Assembly: GCF_001423845.1 (NCBI RefSeq) | Contig: NZ_LMPM01000003.1 | Coordinates: forward strand, 1 to 64,000 | Length of the DNA stretch: 64,000 bases | Source: Sphingomonas sp. Leaf357 | GTDB taxonomy: Bacteria > Pseudomonadota > Alphaproteobacteria > Sphingomonadales > Sphingomonadaceae | Direction of reading: 5' to 3' | In this document: one piece after another, positions 1 through 8,719 of the stretch | Numbering within the stretch: the stretch's first letter is position 1 | How the letters are laid out: each line of letters opens with the position of its first letter | The notes under the pieces: model-generated | The model's input: only the letters and a program-made list of their open reading frames with translations | Database searches by the model: none | Told to the model about the DNA's origin: nothing | Program-made: the position numbers and the translations under genes

Positions 1-181
1 CGAGGGGCTGATCGACAACGGCCTGAAACTGCGCACGATGCGCCTGCCCGACGCGTTCCAGGACCAGGACAAGCCCGAACTGCAATATGCCGCCGCCAGG
101 CTCGACGCCGACGCCATCGTCGAAACCGTCCTCACCGCACTCAGGCATAATGCGACTGGAGTGGTCGGGGCGTCTGCATGA
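1..181 (+). CDS. dxs: 1-deoxy-D-xylulose-5-phosphate synthase, C-terminal fragment
   Basis: The frame starting at base 2 is open from the window edge to the TGA at 179-181 and encodes about 59 residues. It reads through [16 protein letters not shown], which matches the conserved C-terminal domain end of DXS, the thiamine-diphosphate enzyme that starts the MEP isoprenoid pathway in the cytoplasm. Only the tail is present, so catalytic residues cannot be checked. The stop codon overlaps the ATG of the next gene (ATGA, 178-181), which suggests translational coupling. A MEP gene at the edge of a hopanoid locus makes metabolic sense because hopanoids are built from isoprenoid units. Confidence 0.85.
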   Translation, partial: EGLIDNGLKLRTMRLPDAFQDQDKPELQYAAARLDADAIVETVLTALRHNATGVVGASA

Positions 182-639
182 AGCGGCCGGCGATGGCAGG
201 CGGGTTGGCGGCAATCGCCCTCGCCTGCATCGGCGCCGCCCCCACCCCACTCGGCACGCTGACCGTGCGGGTCGGTAACGTGCGCAACGACAAGGGCATC
301 ATGCATATCGACATCTGCCCGGAGCCGTATTTCCTGAAGGACGACTGCCCCTATGTCGCCAATGCGCCGGCACGCGCGGGCATGACGATCGTCGTCGCGC
401 ACAATATTCCCGCCGGGCGCTACGCCGTGCAGGCATTCCATGACGAGAATTCCAACAAGAAGGTCGACCGCGCTTTGTTCGGCATCCCCAAGGAGGGCGT
501 CGGCTTCTCCAACGATGCGCCGATCCGGTTGAGCCCGCCGAAATGGGCCGCGGCCGTGTTCGCGTTCAACGGCGCCGACCAGACGATCGCGCTCAACATG
601 CGCTACTTCCTCGGGGCGTCTGGCCCGGCGGCGAAGTGA
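178..639 (+). CDS. DUF2141 family exported protein
   Basis: 153 residues. The N-terminus has a basic start and a hydrophobic stretch ending near ACIGAAPTP, which fits a Sec signal peptide. The rest fits the DUF2141 beta-sandwich family, recognised by the pattern [21 protein letters not shown] near residues 80-100 and a GVGFSNDAP segment after it. The molecular function of DUF2141 proteins is unknown. The gene overlaps the dxs stop by 4 bp upstream and the GTG start of hpnN by 4 bp downstream, so it belongs to the dxs-DUF2141-hpnN transcription unit. This suggests a periplasmic accessory role near the hopanoid transporter; that role is inference. Confidence 0.8.
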   Translation: MKRPAMAGGLAAIALACIGAAPTPLGTLTVRVGNVRNDKGIMHIDICPEPYFLKDDCPYVANAPARAGMTIVVAHNIPAGRYAVQAFHDENSNKKVDRALFGIPKEGVGFSNDAPIRLSPPKWAAAVFAFNGADQTIALNMRYFLGASGPAAK

Positions 640-3230
640 AGCTCGGCGCGATCGTTCCGCGCGCCGTTGCGGCGAGCATCGTCCGGCCCTGGATCACCCT
701 GCTGATCGCACTGGTCGTGGCGGCCGGCGCGCTGCTGTTCACCGCATCGCATTTCGCGATGACCACCGACACTGCCGAACTGATCTCGCCCGATGTCGAC
801 TGGCGGCAGCACGAGCGCGCGATGGACGACGCCTTCCCGCAATTGCGGGATGCGATGGTGGTGGTGATCGACGGCAAGACGCCCGAGCTGGCCGAAGATG
901 GCGCGGCGAAACTGGCTGCGAAGTTCGCCGCCGATCCCAAGCATTTTCGCGCGGTGCGCCGGCCCGATGGCGGCGAGTTTTTCGCGCGCGAAGGCTTGCT
1001 GTTCGGGTCCGAGGCGGAAGTGCGCCAGACCATCGCGGCGCTGGTCAAGGCCCAGCCGCTGCTCGGCCCGCTGGCCGCCGATCCGTCGCTGCGCGGGGTG
1101 GCGGGGGCGGTGACCACAATGCTCGACGGGGTCGATGCCGGGCAGGCCAGCTTGGCCGACATCCGCGCGCCGATGCGGGCCTTGGCCGAGGCGACCGATT
1201 CGTCGCTGGCGGGCGAGCCGATCTTCTTTTCCTGGCAGGCATTGTTCGCGGCCGGCGGATCGAGCCTCGCCGCCCCGACGCGGCGGCTGATCCTGGTGCG
1301 GCCGGTGCTCGACTACGGATCGCTGATGCCCGGCGAGAATGCGAGCGCGGCGGTCCATGCCACCGCCAAAGCGCTCGGACTGAACGAGGCGCATGGCGTA
1401 ACGGTACGACTGACCGGCGACGTGCCGCTGTCCGACGAGGAATTCGCCACGTTGCAGGACAATATCGGGCTGGTCGCGTGCGTGATGCTGGCGGCGATGC
1501 TGCTGACCTTGTGGCTGGCGACACGATCGGTGAAACTGGTCGCCGCGATCATCGCAACGATCGTGATCGGCCTGATCGCAACTTTGGCGGCGGGGCTGAT
1601 GGCGGTGGGGCGGCTGAACCTGATCTCGATCGCTTTCATTCCGCTGTTCGTCGGGCTCGGCGTGGATTTCGGGGTGCAGATCTGCGTGCGGTTCAACGCG
1701 GAGCAGGCCGAGGGCGCAAGCCTCGGCGAAGCATTGCAGCGGGCGGCGGCTGCGCTGGGCGTGCCGTTGTTGCTGGCGGCGGGCGCGGTGTTCCTCGGCT
1801 TCGGGGCGTTTCTGCCCACCGCCTATATCGGCATCGCGGAACTGGGCGTGATCGCCGGGATCGGCATGGTCATCGCGCTGGCGTTCAGCGTCACCTTGCT
1901 GCCGGCGCTGGTGATGCTGTTGCGGCCGGGCGCGCCACACCGAGAGGTCGGGTTCGCGGCGATGGCACCGGTCGATTGCTGGCTGGAACGGCGGCGGCGC
2001 ACGGTGCTGTGGGCGTTCGCCGCGTCGATGGCGCTGAGCATCGCGCTGCTGCCGTGGGTGACGTTCGACTTCAACCCGCTCGACCTGCGCGATCCGGCCA
2101 GCCCGGCGATGCGCACGCTGACCGACCTGACGCGCGATCCGGACCGTACACCGAATACGATCGGCGTGCTGGCCCCCGACAAGGCGACGGCGAGCGCGTT
2201 GGCGAAGCGGTTGTCGGCCCTGCCCGAGGTCAAGCAGGTCGTCTCGCTCGACAGCTTCGTGCCGGAGGATCAGCCGCCCAAGCTGGCCGCAATCTCGGAT
2301 GCGGCGTTGCTGCTCGACGTCACGATCAACCCGTTCGACATCGCACCCGCACCTGACGATGCCGCGCGCGTGCAGGCGCTGACCGCGCTTTCGACCCGGC
2401 TCGCCCAGGCGGCGTCCGCTCATCCGGGGCCGGGCGCGAGCGAGGCGCGCGCGCTGTCCGCCGCGTTCGGACGTCTCGCGCGCGGTAAGGCGGAGCAACG
2501 TGCGAAGGTCGAGGCGATGCTCGCCCAGCCGCTCGGCACGATGCTCGACCAGATCCGCGGCCTGTTGCAGGCCGAGCCGGTAACGCTCGCTTCGCTGCCT
2601 GCCGATATGGCGCGCGACTGGCGAACGCCGGACGGGCGCTATCGGCTGGAGGTATTCCCCTCGGGCGATGCCAACGACAATGCCGTGATGAAGCGCTTCC
2701 GCGCGGCGGTCGGCACGGTGACGCCGAACGTCTCCGGCCTGCCGGTCGCGACTCAGGCGGCGGCGGCGACAATCGCGGGGGCCTTCGTGCAGGCCGGGGT
2801 GATCGCGTTCGTGCTGGTCAGCCTGTTGCTGTTCGCGGTGCTGCGGGACGTGCGCGAGGTAGCGTTCACGCTCGCACCGGTGATCCTGTCGATCTTCCTC
2901 ACGCTCGGCACCTGCGTCGTCATCGGACAGCCGATCAACTTCGCCAACATCATCGCGCTTCCGTTGTTGTTCGGGGTGGGCGTGGCGTTTCACATCTATT
3001 TCGTGATGGCCTGGCGCGGCGGGGCGACCGACCTGCTGCAATCGAGCCTGGCGCGCGCCGTGCTGTTCAGCGCGCTGGCAACCGGTACCGCGTTCGGGAG
3101 CCTGTGGTTGTCGCACCACCCGGGCACCGCGAGCATGGGCAAGATCCTGATGATCTCGCTAGCGTGGACCCTGGTGTGCGCGCTGATCTTCGAGCCGGCG
3201 TTGCTCGGGCCGCCCGCCAAGCGACGGTGA
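636..3230 (+). CDS. hpnN: Hopanoid transporter HpnN (RND/MMPL superfamily)
   Basis: About 864 residues. I chose GTG 636 because it overlaps the preceding stop (GTGA) and puts the first membrane helix (PWITLLIALVVAAGALLF) shortly after the start; an upstream in-frame start would overlap the previous gene. The layout is RND-like: one N-terminal helix, a large periplasmic domain, a helical block with GLGVDFGVQICVRF carrying the buried Asp typical of proton-coupled RND pumps, then a second periplasmic domain and helical block near the C-terminus. HpnN moves hopanoids from the inner to the outer membrane. The gene converges on mlaA, with a palindromic repeat between the two stops. Confidence 0.9.
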   Translation: MKLGAIVPRAVAASIVRPWITLLIALVVAAGALLFTASHFAMTTDTAELISPDVDWRQHERAMDDAFPQLRDAMVVVIDGKTPELAEDGAAKLAAKFAADPKHFRAVRRPDGGEFFAREGLLFGSEAEVRQTIAALVKAQPLLGPLAADPSLRGVAGAVTTMLDGVDAGQASLADIRAPMRALAEATDSSLAGEPIFFSWQALFAAGGSSLAAPTRRLILVRPVLDYGSLMPGENASAAVHATAKALGLNEAHGVTVRLTGDVPLSDEEFATLQDNIGLVACVMLAAMLLTLWLATRSVKLVAAIIATIVIGLIATLAAGLMAVGRLNLISIAFIPLFVGLGVDFGVQICVRFNAEQAEGASLGEALQRAAAALGVPLLLAAGAVFLGFGAFLPTAYIGIAELGVIAGIGMVIALAFSVTLLPALVMLLRPGAPHREVGFAAMAPVDCWLERRRRTVLWAFAASMALSIALLPWVTFDFNPLDLRDPASPAMRTLTDLTRDPDRTPNTIGVLAPDKATASALAKRLSALPEVKQVVSLDSFVPEDQPPKLAAISDAALLLDVTINPFDIAPAPDDAARVQALTALSTRLAQAASAHPGPGASEARALSAAFGRLARGKAEQRAKVEAMLAQPLGTMLDQIRGLLQAEPVTLASLPADMARDWRTPDGRYRLEVFPSGDANDNAVMKRFRAAVGTVTPNVSGLPVATQAAAATIAGAFVQAGVIAFVLVSLLLFAVLRDVREVAFTLAPVILSIFLTLGTCVVIGQPINFANIIALPLLFGVGVAFHIYFVMAWRGGATDLLQSSLARAVLFSALATGTAFGSLWLSHHPGTASMGKILMISLAWTLVCALIFEPALLGPPAKRR

Positions 3231-3252
3231 TCTGACACTGCACTGCCCCCCA

Positions 3253-3319
3253 CCGTTCGTGCCGAGCCTGTCGAAGCACATGCCCCGAACACGCCCTTCG
3301 ACAGGCTCAGGGCGAACGG
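3253..3319. repeat. Palindromic repeat family E, copy 1
   Basis: Two 24 bp arms in inverted orientation (CCGTTCG...GAGCCTGTCGAAG and its complement) match at about 21 of 24 positions around a ~19 bp spacer. The same arms occur at 8636-8702 and 57461-57534. This copy lies between the convergent hpnN and mlaA stops, where the hairpin could help terminate both transcripts. Confidence 0.85.
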
Positions 3320-3346
3320 AGGGGAAGGCACCTCAGAATGAGGTGG

Positions 3347-4369
3347 TCAGGGTTTAGGCGCGGGTTGAGCCGGGTCGGCTAGCGGATCGGCCAGTTCCTT
3401 CGGCGCGGCTTCGGGCTTTGGCGCATCGGTCGCAGGCGGAGCCGCCGGATCGGTCATAGGATCGGACAATTCCGGCGTGGCGGGCTTAGCGCCCTGCCCG
3501 GCCGCCGGATCGGCGAGATCGTCGCCCAATTCCGCCGGACCCGCAGCGCTCGCCTTGCCGCGCAACGCGTCGATCTCGCCCTGCCGGCTCTGCTGATAGG
3601 CCGAGCGCAGCGTGGCGTAGGGATCCACCGCGCCGTCGAACAGCGCCTTGAGTTCGTCGTCGGATTCGGCGCGCAGGTCGAGGCCGGTGATCACCGCCCT
3701 CGGCACCTGATATTCCAACCGATCGAACGGCTTGCCCACCGCCAGCGGCAGGACCAAGCCGTCCGCTTGCCCGCCGAGAAAATCGCGCAGGCTGCTCGGT
3801 CCGACCAGCGGCAGGAAAAGGTACGGCCCTGGCTTCACGCCGTAATAACCGAGTGTATCGCCCAGGCCATTGTCGCGATGCGGGAGGCTGACGCCCGGCA
3901 ATTTCGCGACGTCCAGCACGCCGCCCAGCCCGAGCGTGGAATTGATCGAGAAGCGCGCCAGCGTCTCGATCGCCTTGCCCGGCTTCAATTGCAGCAGATA
4001 GTTCAGGAAGACGATCGGCTCGCCGAGATTGCTGAAGAAATGCCGCAGTCCGCCGCGCACCGGCTTGGGCACGACCTTCCTGTAGCCCATGCCGGCGGGC
4101 CGGAAGATCGCGCGATCGAACTTCTGATGCACGCCGAACATGCCGCGGTTGAAGCCCTCCAACGGGTCGCCCTTCGCGTGATGACGCGGGGTGGAGACCA
4201 GGGGCTCCACCGGCGCCGCGACCTCCGCGACGGGTGCCGGCGGCGCATCCTGCGCTTGTTCGGACAGCTTTGCCGCCTCGGCGCTAGCCGCGACCACGGC
4301 GGGGCGCGCGTCCCCAGATGCCGGCGCGCCGACCAGCAACAGCGCGGGAATCAACGCCGAAAGCGTCAA
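3347..4369 (-). CDS. mlaA: MlaA/VacJ family lipid-trafficking protein
   Basis: About 340 residues. The chosen start is TTG at 4369, whose TTGA overlaps the hpnM stop. It places a hydrophobic leader ([18 protein letters not shown]) at the N-terminus, whereas longer versions run antisense-like inside hpnM. The core shows the VacJ/MlaA hallmarks DPLEGFNRGMFGVHQKFD, FSNLGEPIVFLNYLLQ, FSINSTLGLGG and GYYGVKPGPYLFLPLVGPSSLRD. No lipobox cysteine is visible after the leader, unlike enterobacterial MlaA. The C-terminal ~70 residues are Pro/Ala/Asp-rich with degenerate LADP repeats. MlaA moves phospholipids out of the outer membrane; coupling to hpnM suggests a Mla-like unit serving the hopanoid-containing outer membrane. 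Confidence 0.85.
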   Translation of the reverse strand: MTLSALIPALLLVGAPASGDARPAVVAASAEAAKLSEQAQDAPPAPVAEVAAPVEPLVSTPRHHAKGDPLEGFNRGMFGVHQKFDRAIFRPAGMGYRKVVPKPVRGGLRHFFSNLGEPIVFLNYLLQLKPGKAIETLARFSINSTLGLGGVLDVAKLPGVSLPHRDNGLGDTLGYYGVKPGPYLFLPLVGPSSLRDFLGGQADGLVLPLAVGKPFDRLEYQVPRAVITGLDLRAESDDELKALFDGAVDPYATLRSAYQQSRQGEIDALRGKASAAGPAELGDDLADPAAGQGAKPATPELSDPMTDPAAPPATDAPKPEAAPKELADPLADPAQPAPKP

Positions 4370-4989
4370 CCGCCGGCCTTCGCCGATTCGGATTTGGACG
4401 ACAGGGCGTCGAGATGCGCCACGAGCGCCTTCGCACCACCCGATTGCAGCACACCGGCGAAATCGGACCGCCGGATCGCCAACTGGCTGATCGAATTGCG
4501 ATAGAAGACGTCGATGATCTTCCATGCGCCGCCCGAATTGCGCAGGCGATAGGAGATCGCGACCTTCTCGCCCTTCGGATCGTTCAGCGTCGTGCGCACC
4601 AGCCGGTCGCCGCCACGCACTTCGACCTTGGGATCGATGGTGAAGGACTGGCCGGAGAAATCGTTGAAATTCGTGGCATATTGGCCGATCGTCATGCGCC
4701 GGAACGCCGCGGTCAGTGCGGCCTGATCGGCCGGCTTGATCGTCGTCCAGACCGATCCGATCGACAGGCGGGTCATCAACGGCAGGTCGTACGCCCGGTC
4801 GATCACCGGACCGATCGTAGCGGCGCGCCCCTTCGTGCCCGCCGCCTTGCCGGCCTTCATGATCGCGATCAGACCGTCGTCGAGCGCCTTGACCGTCGCT
4901 TGGGCGGGATCGGCCGCCTGAGCCGATGCGCCGGCCGGTGCGGCAACAGGGCCGAGCAGCGCGACCATGGCGATGAAAAGATGACGCAT
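4366..4989 (-). CDS. hpnM: HpnM, MlaC/Ttg2-type periplasmic lipid carrier
   Basis: 207 residues. The start at 4989 (MRHLFIAM...) is preceded by a strong GAGGAG ribosome site about 8 bases upstream and opens with a signal peptide ending around PAGASAQA. The mature part carries the MlaC/toluene-tolerance (Ttg2) fold signatures: [19 protein letters not shown] near the middle and [22 protein letters not shown] towards the end. MlaC-type proteins ferry phospholipids across the periplasm; HpnM is the hopanoid-locus version. It is the first gene of the hpnM-mlaA unit and diverges from ispH over a 200 bp region that holds a candidate ispH promoter. Confidence 0.9.
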   Translation of the reverse strand: MRHLFIAMVALLGPVAAPAGASAQAADPAQATVKALDDGLIAIMKAGKAAGTKGRAATIGPVIDRAYDLPLMTRLSIGSVWTTIKPADQAALTAAFRRMTIGQYATNFNDFSGQSFTIDPKVEVRGGDRLVRTTLNDPKGEKVAISYRLRNSGGAWKIIDVFYRNSISQLAIRRSDFAGVLQSGGAKALVAHLDALSSKSESAKAGG

Positions 4990-5105
4990 TTTACTCAGCT
5001 CCTCTAATCGTCCTCCCCATACGGCCCGCCCCAAACATGGTCCAGCCTGCGCGAGGTCAAATAATGACATGTTGCTGCGATGCAAAAAATTGTCACGCTG
5101 CGAGG

Positions 5106-5134
5106 TTGGCGTTTCGATTCCGACTTGCCATAAT
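5106..5134 (+). promoter_or_regulatory. Candidate promoter of ispH-hpnH
   Basis: A TTGGCG box (5106-5111) and a CATAAT box (5129-5134) are separated by 17 bases in the hpnM/ispH divergent region. This resembles a housekeeping sigma-type promoter. Transcription from about 5141 would leave a ~50 base leader before the TTG start chosen for ispH and would exclude the upstream in-frame starts. Confidence 0.45.
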
Positions 5135-5189
5135 CTGGGCATATCAATGCGGCATCAGCCGGTTTGGACACGACGGAAGGGTGCTCGAC

Positions 5190-6212
5190 TTGCACGAACG
5201 GACGACCAATACGCAGGGCAGTGCGACCGGCCGCGGCACGGACGACATTCTGCAGATCATCCTGGCGAAGCCCCGCGGCTTCTGCGCCGGCGTGGTGCGG
5301 GCGATCGACATCGTGGAGCGCGCGCTGGAGCGGGAACAGGCACCGGTCTACGTCCGGCACGAGATCGTCCACAACCGGCATGTCGTGGACAAGCTCCGCC
5401 GCAAGGGTGCGATCTTCGTCGACGAACTGTCCGAGATTCCGGCCGGCGCGCTGACTATCTTCAGCGCGCACGGCGTGGCGCGCGCGGTGGAAACCGAGGC
5501 GGCGGAGCGCGGCCTGCCGGTGATCGACGCCACCTGCCCGCTCGTCACCAAGGTGCATATCCAGGGCCGTCGCTATGCCAAGTCGAACCGCACGCTCGTA
5601 CTGATCGGGCATGAAGGCCATGCCGAGGTCGAAGGCACGATGGGCCAGGTGGATGCGCCAATCCATCTCGTCTCCACCGTCGCCGATGTCGTCGCGTTGC
5701 CGATCGCGCTCGACACGCCGATCGCCTATGTCACGCAGACTACGCTGAGCGTGGACGATACCCGCAGCGTCATCGCCGCGCTGAACGATCGCTTCGCCGA
5801 CGTGATCGGGCCGGACGTGTCCGAGATCTGCTACGCCACGCAGAACCGGCAGACCGCGGTGCGCGACCTGGCGCGGGTCAGCGACCTGTTGATCGTGGTG
5901 GGCGCATCGAACAGCTCCAATTCCAGCCGCCTGCGCGAGATCGGCGTGGAGATGGGCCTGCCCAGCTATCTGGTCGCCGATGGCAGCGAGGTCGATCCGG
6001 CCTGGTTGCAGGGTGTTGCCGCCGTCGGCATCACGGCGGGCGCATCCGCCCCCGACGAACTGGTCGACAGCGTCATCGCCGCGCTTTCCACCTTCCGCAA
6101 CGTTCGCGTTTCGCAACTGGATGGCGTAGAAGAGAATGTCGAATTCAGCCTGCCGCCCGAACTGCGGCCCCAGAAGATGCGCGAAGCGCGCGCCGTAGGA
6201 CAACAAGCATGA
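5190..6212 (+). CDS. ispH: 4-hydroxy-3-methylbut-2-enyl diphosphate reductase
   Basis: About 340 residues from the TTG at 5190, which has a GGAAGG ribosome site 9 bases upstream; GTG 5181 is an alternative. IspH is the last MEP-pathway enzyme and reduces HMBPP to IPP and DMAPP with a [4Fe-4S] cluster. The three cluster cysteines are visible: C32 in [14 protein letters not shown]116 in DATCPLVTK and C214 in [16 protein letters not shown] and the acid/base motif [10 protein letters not shown] are also present. The stop overlaps the hpnH start (ATGA), so isoprenoid precursor supply and hopanoid side-chain addition are translated from one message. Confidence 0.93.
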   Translation: MHERTTNTQGSATGRGTDDILQIILAKPRGFCAGVVRAIDIVERALEREQAPVYVRHEIVHNRHVVDKLRRKGAIFVDELSEIPAGALTIFSAHGVARAVETEAAERGLPVIDATCPLVTKVHIQGRRYAKSNRTLVLIGHEGHAEVEGTMGQVDAPIHLVSTVADVVALPIALDTPIAYVTQTTLSVDDTRSVIAALNDRFADVIGPDVSEICYATQNRQTAVRDLARVSDLLIVVGASNSSNSSRLREIGVEMGLPSYLVADGSEVDPAWLQGVAAVGITAGASAPDELVDSVIAALSTFRNVRVSQLDGVEENVEFSLPPELRPQKMREARAVGQQA

Positions 6213-7354
6213 CCCTTCCTCTGTCCCCGCTGGTGCGCATCGGCGCCTACACGCTCAAGAACCATATCAAGGGCGGCAGGTATCCGCTCGTGCTCATGCT
6301 CGAGCCGCTGTTGCGCTGCAATCTGGCCTGTCCCGGCTGCGGCAAGATCGATTATCCGGACGCGATCCTCAACCAGCGGCTGAGCTATGACGAATGCATG
6401 GCCGCGATCGACGAATGCGGCGCCCCCGCCGTGTCGATCGCCGGCGGCGAGCCTTTGCTCCACCGCGACATGCCGAAGATCGTCGAAGGCTATATCGCCA
6501 AGAAGAAGTTCGTCATCCTGTGCACCAACGCATTGCTGATGAAGAAGAAGATCGACCAGTATAAGCCGTCGCCCTTCTTCACCTGGTCGATCCATCTCGA
6601 CGGCGACAAGGGCATGCACGACCATGCCGTCGATCAGGACGGCACGTATGAGGTGGCGATCGAGGCGATCGAGCTGGCCAAGGCCAAGGGCTTCCGCGTT
6701 CAGGTCAATTGCACGGTGTTCGACGGCGCGAATTCGGATCGGCTCGCCGCCTTCTTCGACACGATGGAGGAGCATGGCGTCGAGATCACGATCTCGCCGG
6801 GCTATGCTTACGAGCGCGCCGCCGATCAGGAGCATTTCTTCAACCGCACGCGCACCAAGCAATTCTTCCGCGACGTGTTCGCCAAGGGCGACGGCGGCAA
6901 GGCGTGGAGCTTCACCAATTCGCCTTTGTTCCTCGATTTCCTCGCGGGCAACCAGACCTACGAATGCACACCCTGGTCGATGCCGCTGAAGACCGTCTTC
7001 GGCTGGCAGAAGCCGTGCTACCTCGTCGGCGAAGGCTATGTGCAGAGTTTCGCCGAGTTGATGGAAGGCACGGAATGGGATCAATACGGTGTCGGCAAGT
7101 ACGAGAAGTGCGCCGACTGCATGGTCCATTGCGGCTTCGAAGGCACCGCCGCGACGGATTCGATCCGCCATCCGCTCAAGATGTTCCAGATCGGGCGCAA
7201 GGGCGTGCGCACCGACGGCCCGATGGCACCCGATATCGACATCTCAAACCAGCGCCGCGCCGAGGATGTGCATTCGACCCATGTCGAGCGCGAACTGGCC
7301 AAGATCAAGGCGGCAGACCCGGAAGGGTTCAAGCGGGTACAGCGCGCGGCGTAA
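6209..7354 (+). CDS. hpnH: Adenosyl-hopene transferase HpnH (radical SAM)
   Basis: 381 residues starting at the ATG that overlaps the ispH stop. HpnH joins the 5'-deoxyadenosyl group to diploptene (hopene), the first step in making extended C35 hopanoids. The radical-SAM cluster motif CxxxCxxC is C37-C41-C44 in [12 protein letters not shown]. It is followed by [10 protein letters not shown] (SAM-binding GGE) and a C-terminal region with further cysteines ([15 protein letters not shown]) typical of the HpnH family. Length and order match the family. The gene sits between ispH and a small exported protein. Confidence 0.95.
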   Translation: MTLPLSPLVRIGAYTLKNHIKGGRYPLVLMLEPLLRCNLACPGCGKIDYPDAILNQRLSYDECMAAIDECGAPAVSIAGGEPLLHRDMPKIVEGYIAKKKFVILCTNALLMKKKIDQYKPSPFFTWSIHLDGDKGMHDHAVDQDGTYEVAIEAIELAKAKGFRVQVNCTVFDGANSDRLAAFFDTMEEHGVEITISPGYAYERAADQEHFFNRTRTKQFFRDVFAKGDGGKAWSFTNSPLFLDFLAGNQTYECTPWSMPLKTVFGWQKPCYLVGEGYVQSFAELMEGTEWDQYGVGKYEKCADCMVHCGFEGTAATDSIRHPLKMFQIGRKGVRTDGPMAPDIDISNQRRAEDVHSTHVERELAKIKAADPEGFKRVQRAA

Positions 7355-7389
7355 TCGCCCCGACTTTTTCGTTTTGAAGGATCAAGCAT

Positions 7390-7767
7390 ATGCGGACTTG
7401 TATCGTATCGTCCGTGGCGCTGAGCCTCGGCCTGGTTTTCGCCACCCCGGCCTCGGCGCAGGACGCCGGGTCGGACGTGCGTTGCATCCTCGTCTCGAAC
7501 GTCTTTTCGCGGGTCGAGCCGGACGTGAAGAAAAAGGCGGTGGCTCAGGCGACCGGATTGTATTTTTCCGGGCGCATCAGCGCGCGCATGTCGCCCGCCC
7601 AGATCAAAGCGCAGATCGTCGCGCAGGCGAAGACGCTCAACAAGGACAATAGCGGGCCGGTGATGACCGCCTGTGCGAAGGTCCTCCAGGAAAACCAGCG
7701 CATGATGCAGGGCATCGCGATGGAAATCCAGAAGGCGAACCCCGCGCCGCCGCCGGCCAAGAAATGA
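7390..7767 (+). CDS. Small exported hypothetical protein
   Basis: 125 residues with an AAGGA ribosome site 9 bases before the ATG. The N-terminus is a clear signal peptide (basic MRTC, hydrophobic VALSLGLVFATP, cleavage near ASAQD). The mature part is helical and has two cysteines (near residues 37 and 98) that could form a disulfide, ending in a Pro/Lys-rich tail. I do not recognise a family. It follows hpnH by 35 bp on the same strand, so it is probably co-transcribed with ispH-hpnH. A periplasmic accessory role is possible but unsupported. Confidence 0.65.
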   Translation: MRTCIVSSVALSLGLVFATPASAQDAGSDVRCILVSNVFSRVEPDVKKKAVAQATGLYFSGRISARMSPAQIKAQIVAQAKTLNKDNSGPVMTACAKVLQENQRMMQGIAMEIQKANPAPPPAKK

Positions 7768-7822
7768 CGCTGCCGGCGACCGCTGCCTAGAGCGTGATGA
7801 CATGAGGTTGAACCACATCCTC

Positions 7823-7916
7823 CGTCATTCCCGCGAAGGCGGAATCCGTAATCATTGCACTTTGTGAGACTCACTTGGTTCAGCCAGTATGGATTCCCGC
7901 CTTCGCGGGAATGACG
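7823..7916. repeat. Palindromic repeat family B, copy 1
   Basis: Inverted arms of ~25 bp (CGTCATTCCCGCGAAGGCGG... and GGATTCCCGCCTTCGCGGGA...) flank a ~43 bp spacer. A second copy of the same family is at 53376-53470 inside another element. It lies in the gap between the small exported gene and the convergent hpnG. Confidence 0.85.
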
Positions 7917-7953
7917 ATGGGGGGAAGGCGGCTCAAACCAAAGTCAATTAGCT

Positions 7954-8616
7954 TCAGCGAGGCAAGGCCATCCGTGGACCGATCATGATCGCCCCGCGCT
8001 TCAATTCGCGCATCGCCCTGGTAAAGCCCGCGGTGGTCCGGGCAATGTCCGCCGCCTGACCGGGCCGGGCGGCGAGCGAGCGCAGCATCGCCTTCGCGTC
8101 CACACCGCCATCGGGGCGCATCGACACCGTGATCGCATGCGGCAGCATGTGGCGCGCGCCGTCCGAGATGCAGCGTACGATCGCGAACGGCAGGCCGCGT
8201 TGCATGGCGACGGCCGCGGCGACGTGGCTTTCCATATCGACCGCCAGCGCCTCGTGCGTCACGCCAAGCGCCAGTTTCTCGGCAACGCTATCGATCATGC
8301 GCCCATCGGCGAAAAACCCACCGAGCCGCGCCCCGGGCAGCCGCGCCTGCAACGCCGAGGCCCAGTCGGGATCGCACTCAATGTCGATCGCGCCGGACAG
8401 CCGATTCCCGACCACCCAGTCACCGATCGCCAGCCCGTCAGCGAGCGCCCCGGTCATCCCGTAGCTCAGGATACCGGCCGCGCCGGCTGCCGCGGCCTCG
8501 ATCTTCGCGCGCAACCCAACCGGATCGCCTCCGCCAGCGACGACGACGATGCCCGACTGGCGAAGTGTGGCGACCTCGCGGTTGAACCCGGTGGCGACGA
8601 CGACGTGGCCGATCAT
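7954..8616 (-). CDS. hpnG: HpnG, adenosylhopane nucleoside phosphorylase family
   Basis: About 220 residues from ATG 8616 (MIGHVVVATGFNREVATLR). I rejected upstream in-frame starts at 8646 and 8673 because that DNA is part of a family-E palindromic repeat (8636-8702). The ribosome site (GAGGAA) is unusually close to the ATG, so the start is not certain. The protein resembles MTA/SAH nucleosidase-type phosphorylases: glycine-rich SYGMTGALADGLAIGD, and AVDMESHVAAAVA, the purine-binding ME segment. HpnG releases adenine from adenosylhopane to give phosphoribohopane. It is transcribed in the same direction as shc but separated from it by the repeat. Confidence 0.87.
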   Translation of the reverse strand: MIGHVVVATGFNREVATLRQSGIVVVAGGGDPVGLRAKIEAAAAGAAGILSYGMTGALADGLAIGDWVVGNRLSGAIDIECDPDWASALQARLPGARLGGFFADGRMIDSVAEKLALGVTHEALAVDMESHVAAAVAMQRGLPFAIVRCISDGARHMLPHAITVSMRPDGGVDAKAMLRSLAARPGQAADIARTTAGFTRAMRELKRGAIMIGPRMALPR

Positions 8617-8635
8617 TTCCTCGCCATTCCAACAT

Positions 8636-8702
8636 CCGTTCGACATGCGCCCGTCGAAGGGCACGCGCCGCACTTGGGCTTCGACGAGCTCAGCCCGAAC
8701 GG
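8636..8702. repeat. Palindromic repeat family E, copy 2 (degenerate)
   Basis: The left arm begins CCGTTCGACATGCGCCCG and the right arm is CTTCGACGAGCTCAGCCCG followed by AACGG. Both match the family E arms with several changes. The repeat occupies most of the shc-hpnG gap and touches the 5' end of hpnG. Confidence 0.7.
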
Positions 8703-8719
8703 GGTCAAAGCTTCAAACC

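Noticed and set aside
603-3119. Long open frame on the minus strand opposite hpnN
   Set aside because: It is an antisense shadow of a GC-rich gene: Arg/Gln/His-rich, no recognisable domain, and no promoter or ribosome site. The same applies to long frames opposite ispH, the ABC-F gene, the P450 gene and lpdA.
5037-5189. Upstream ATG start for ispH at 5037
   Set aside because: It lies before the candidate promoter and gives ~50 extra residues unlike IspH. TTG 5190 has a proper ribosome site.
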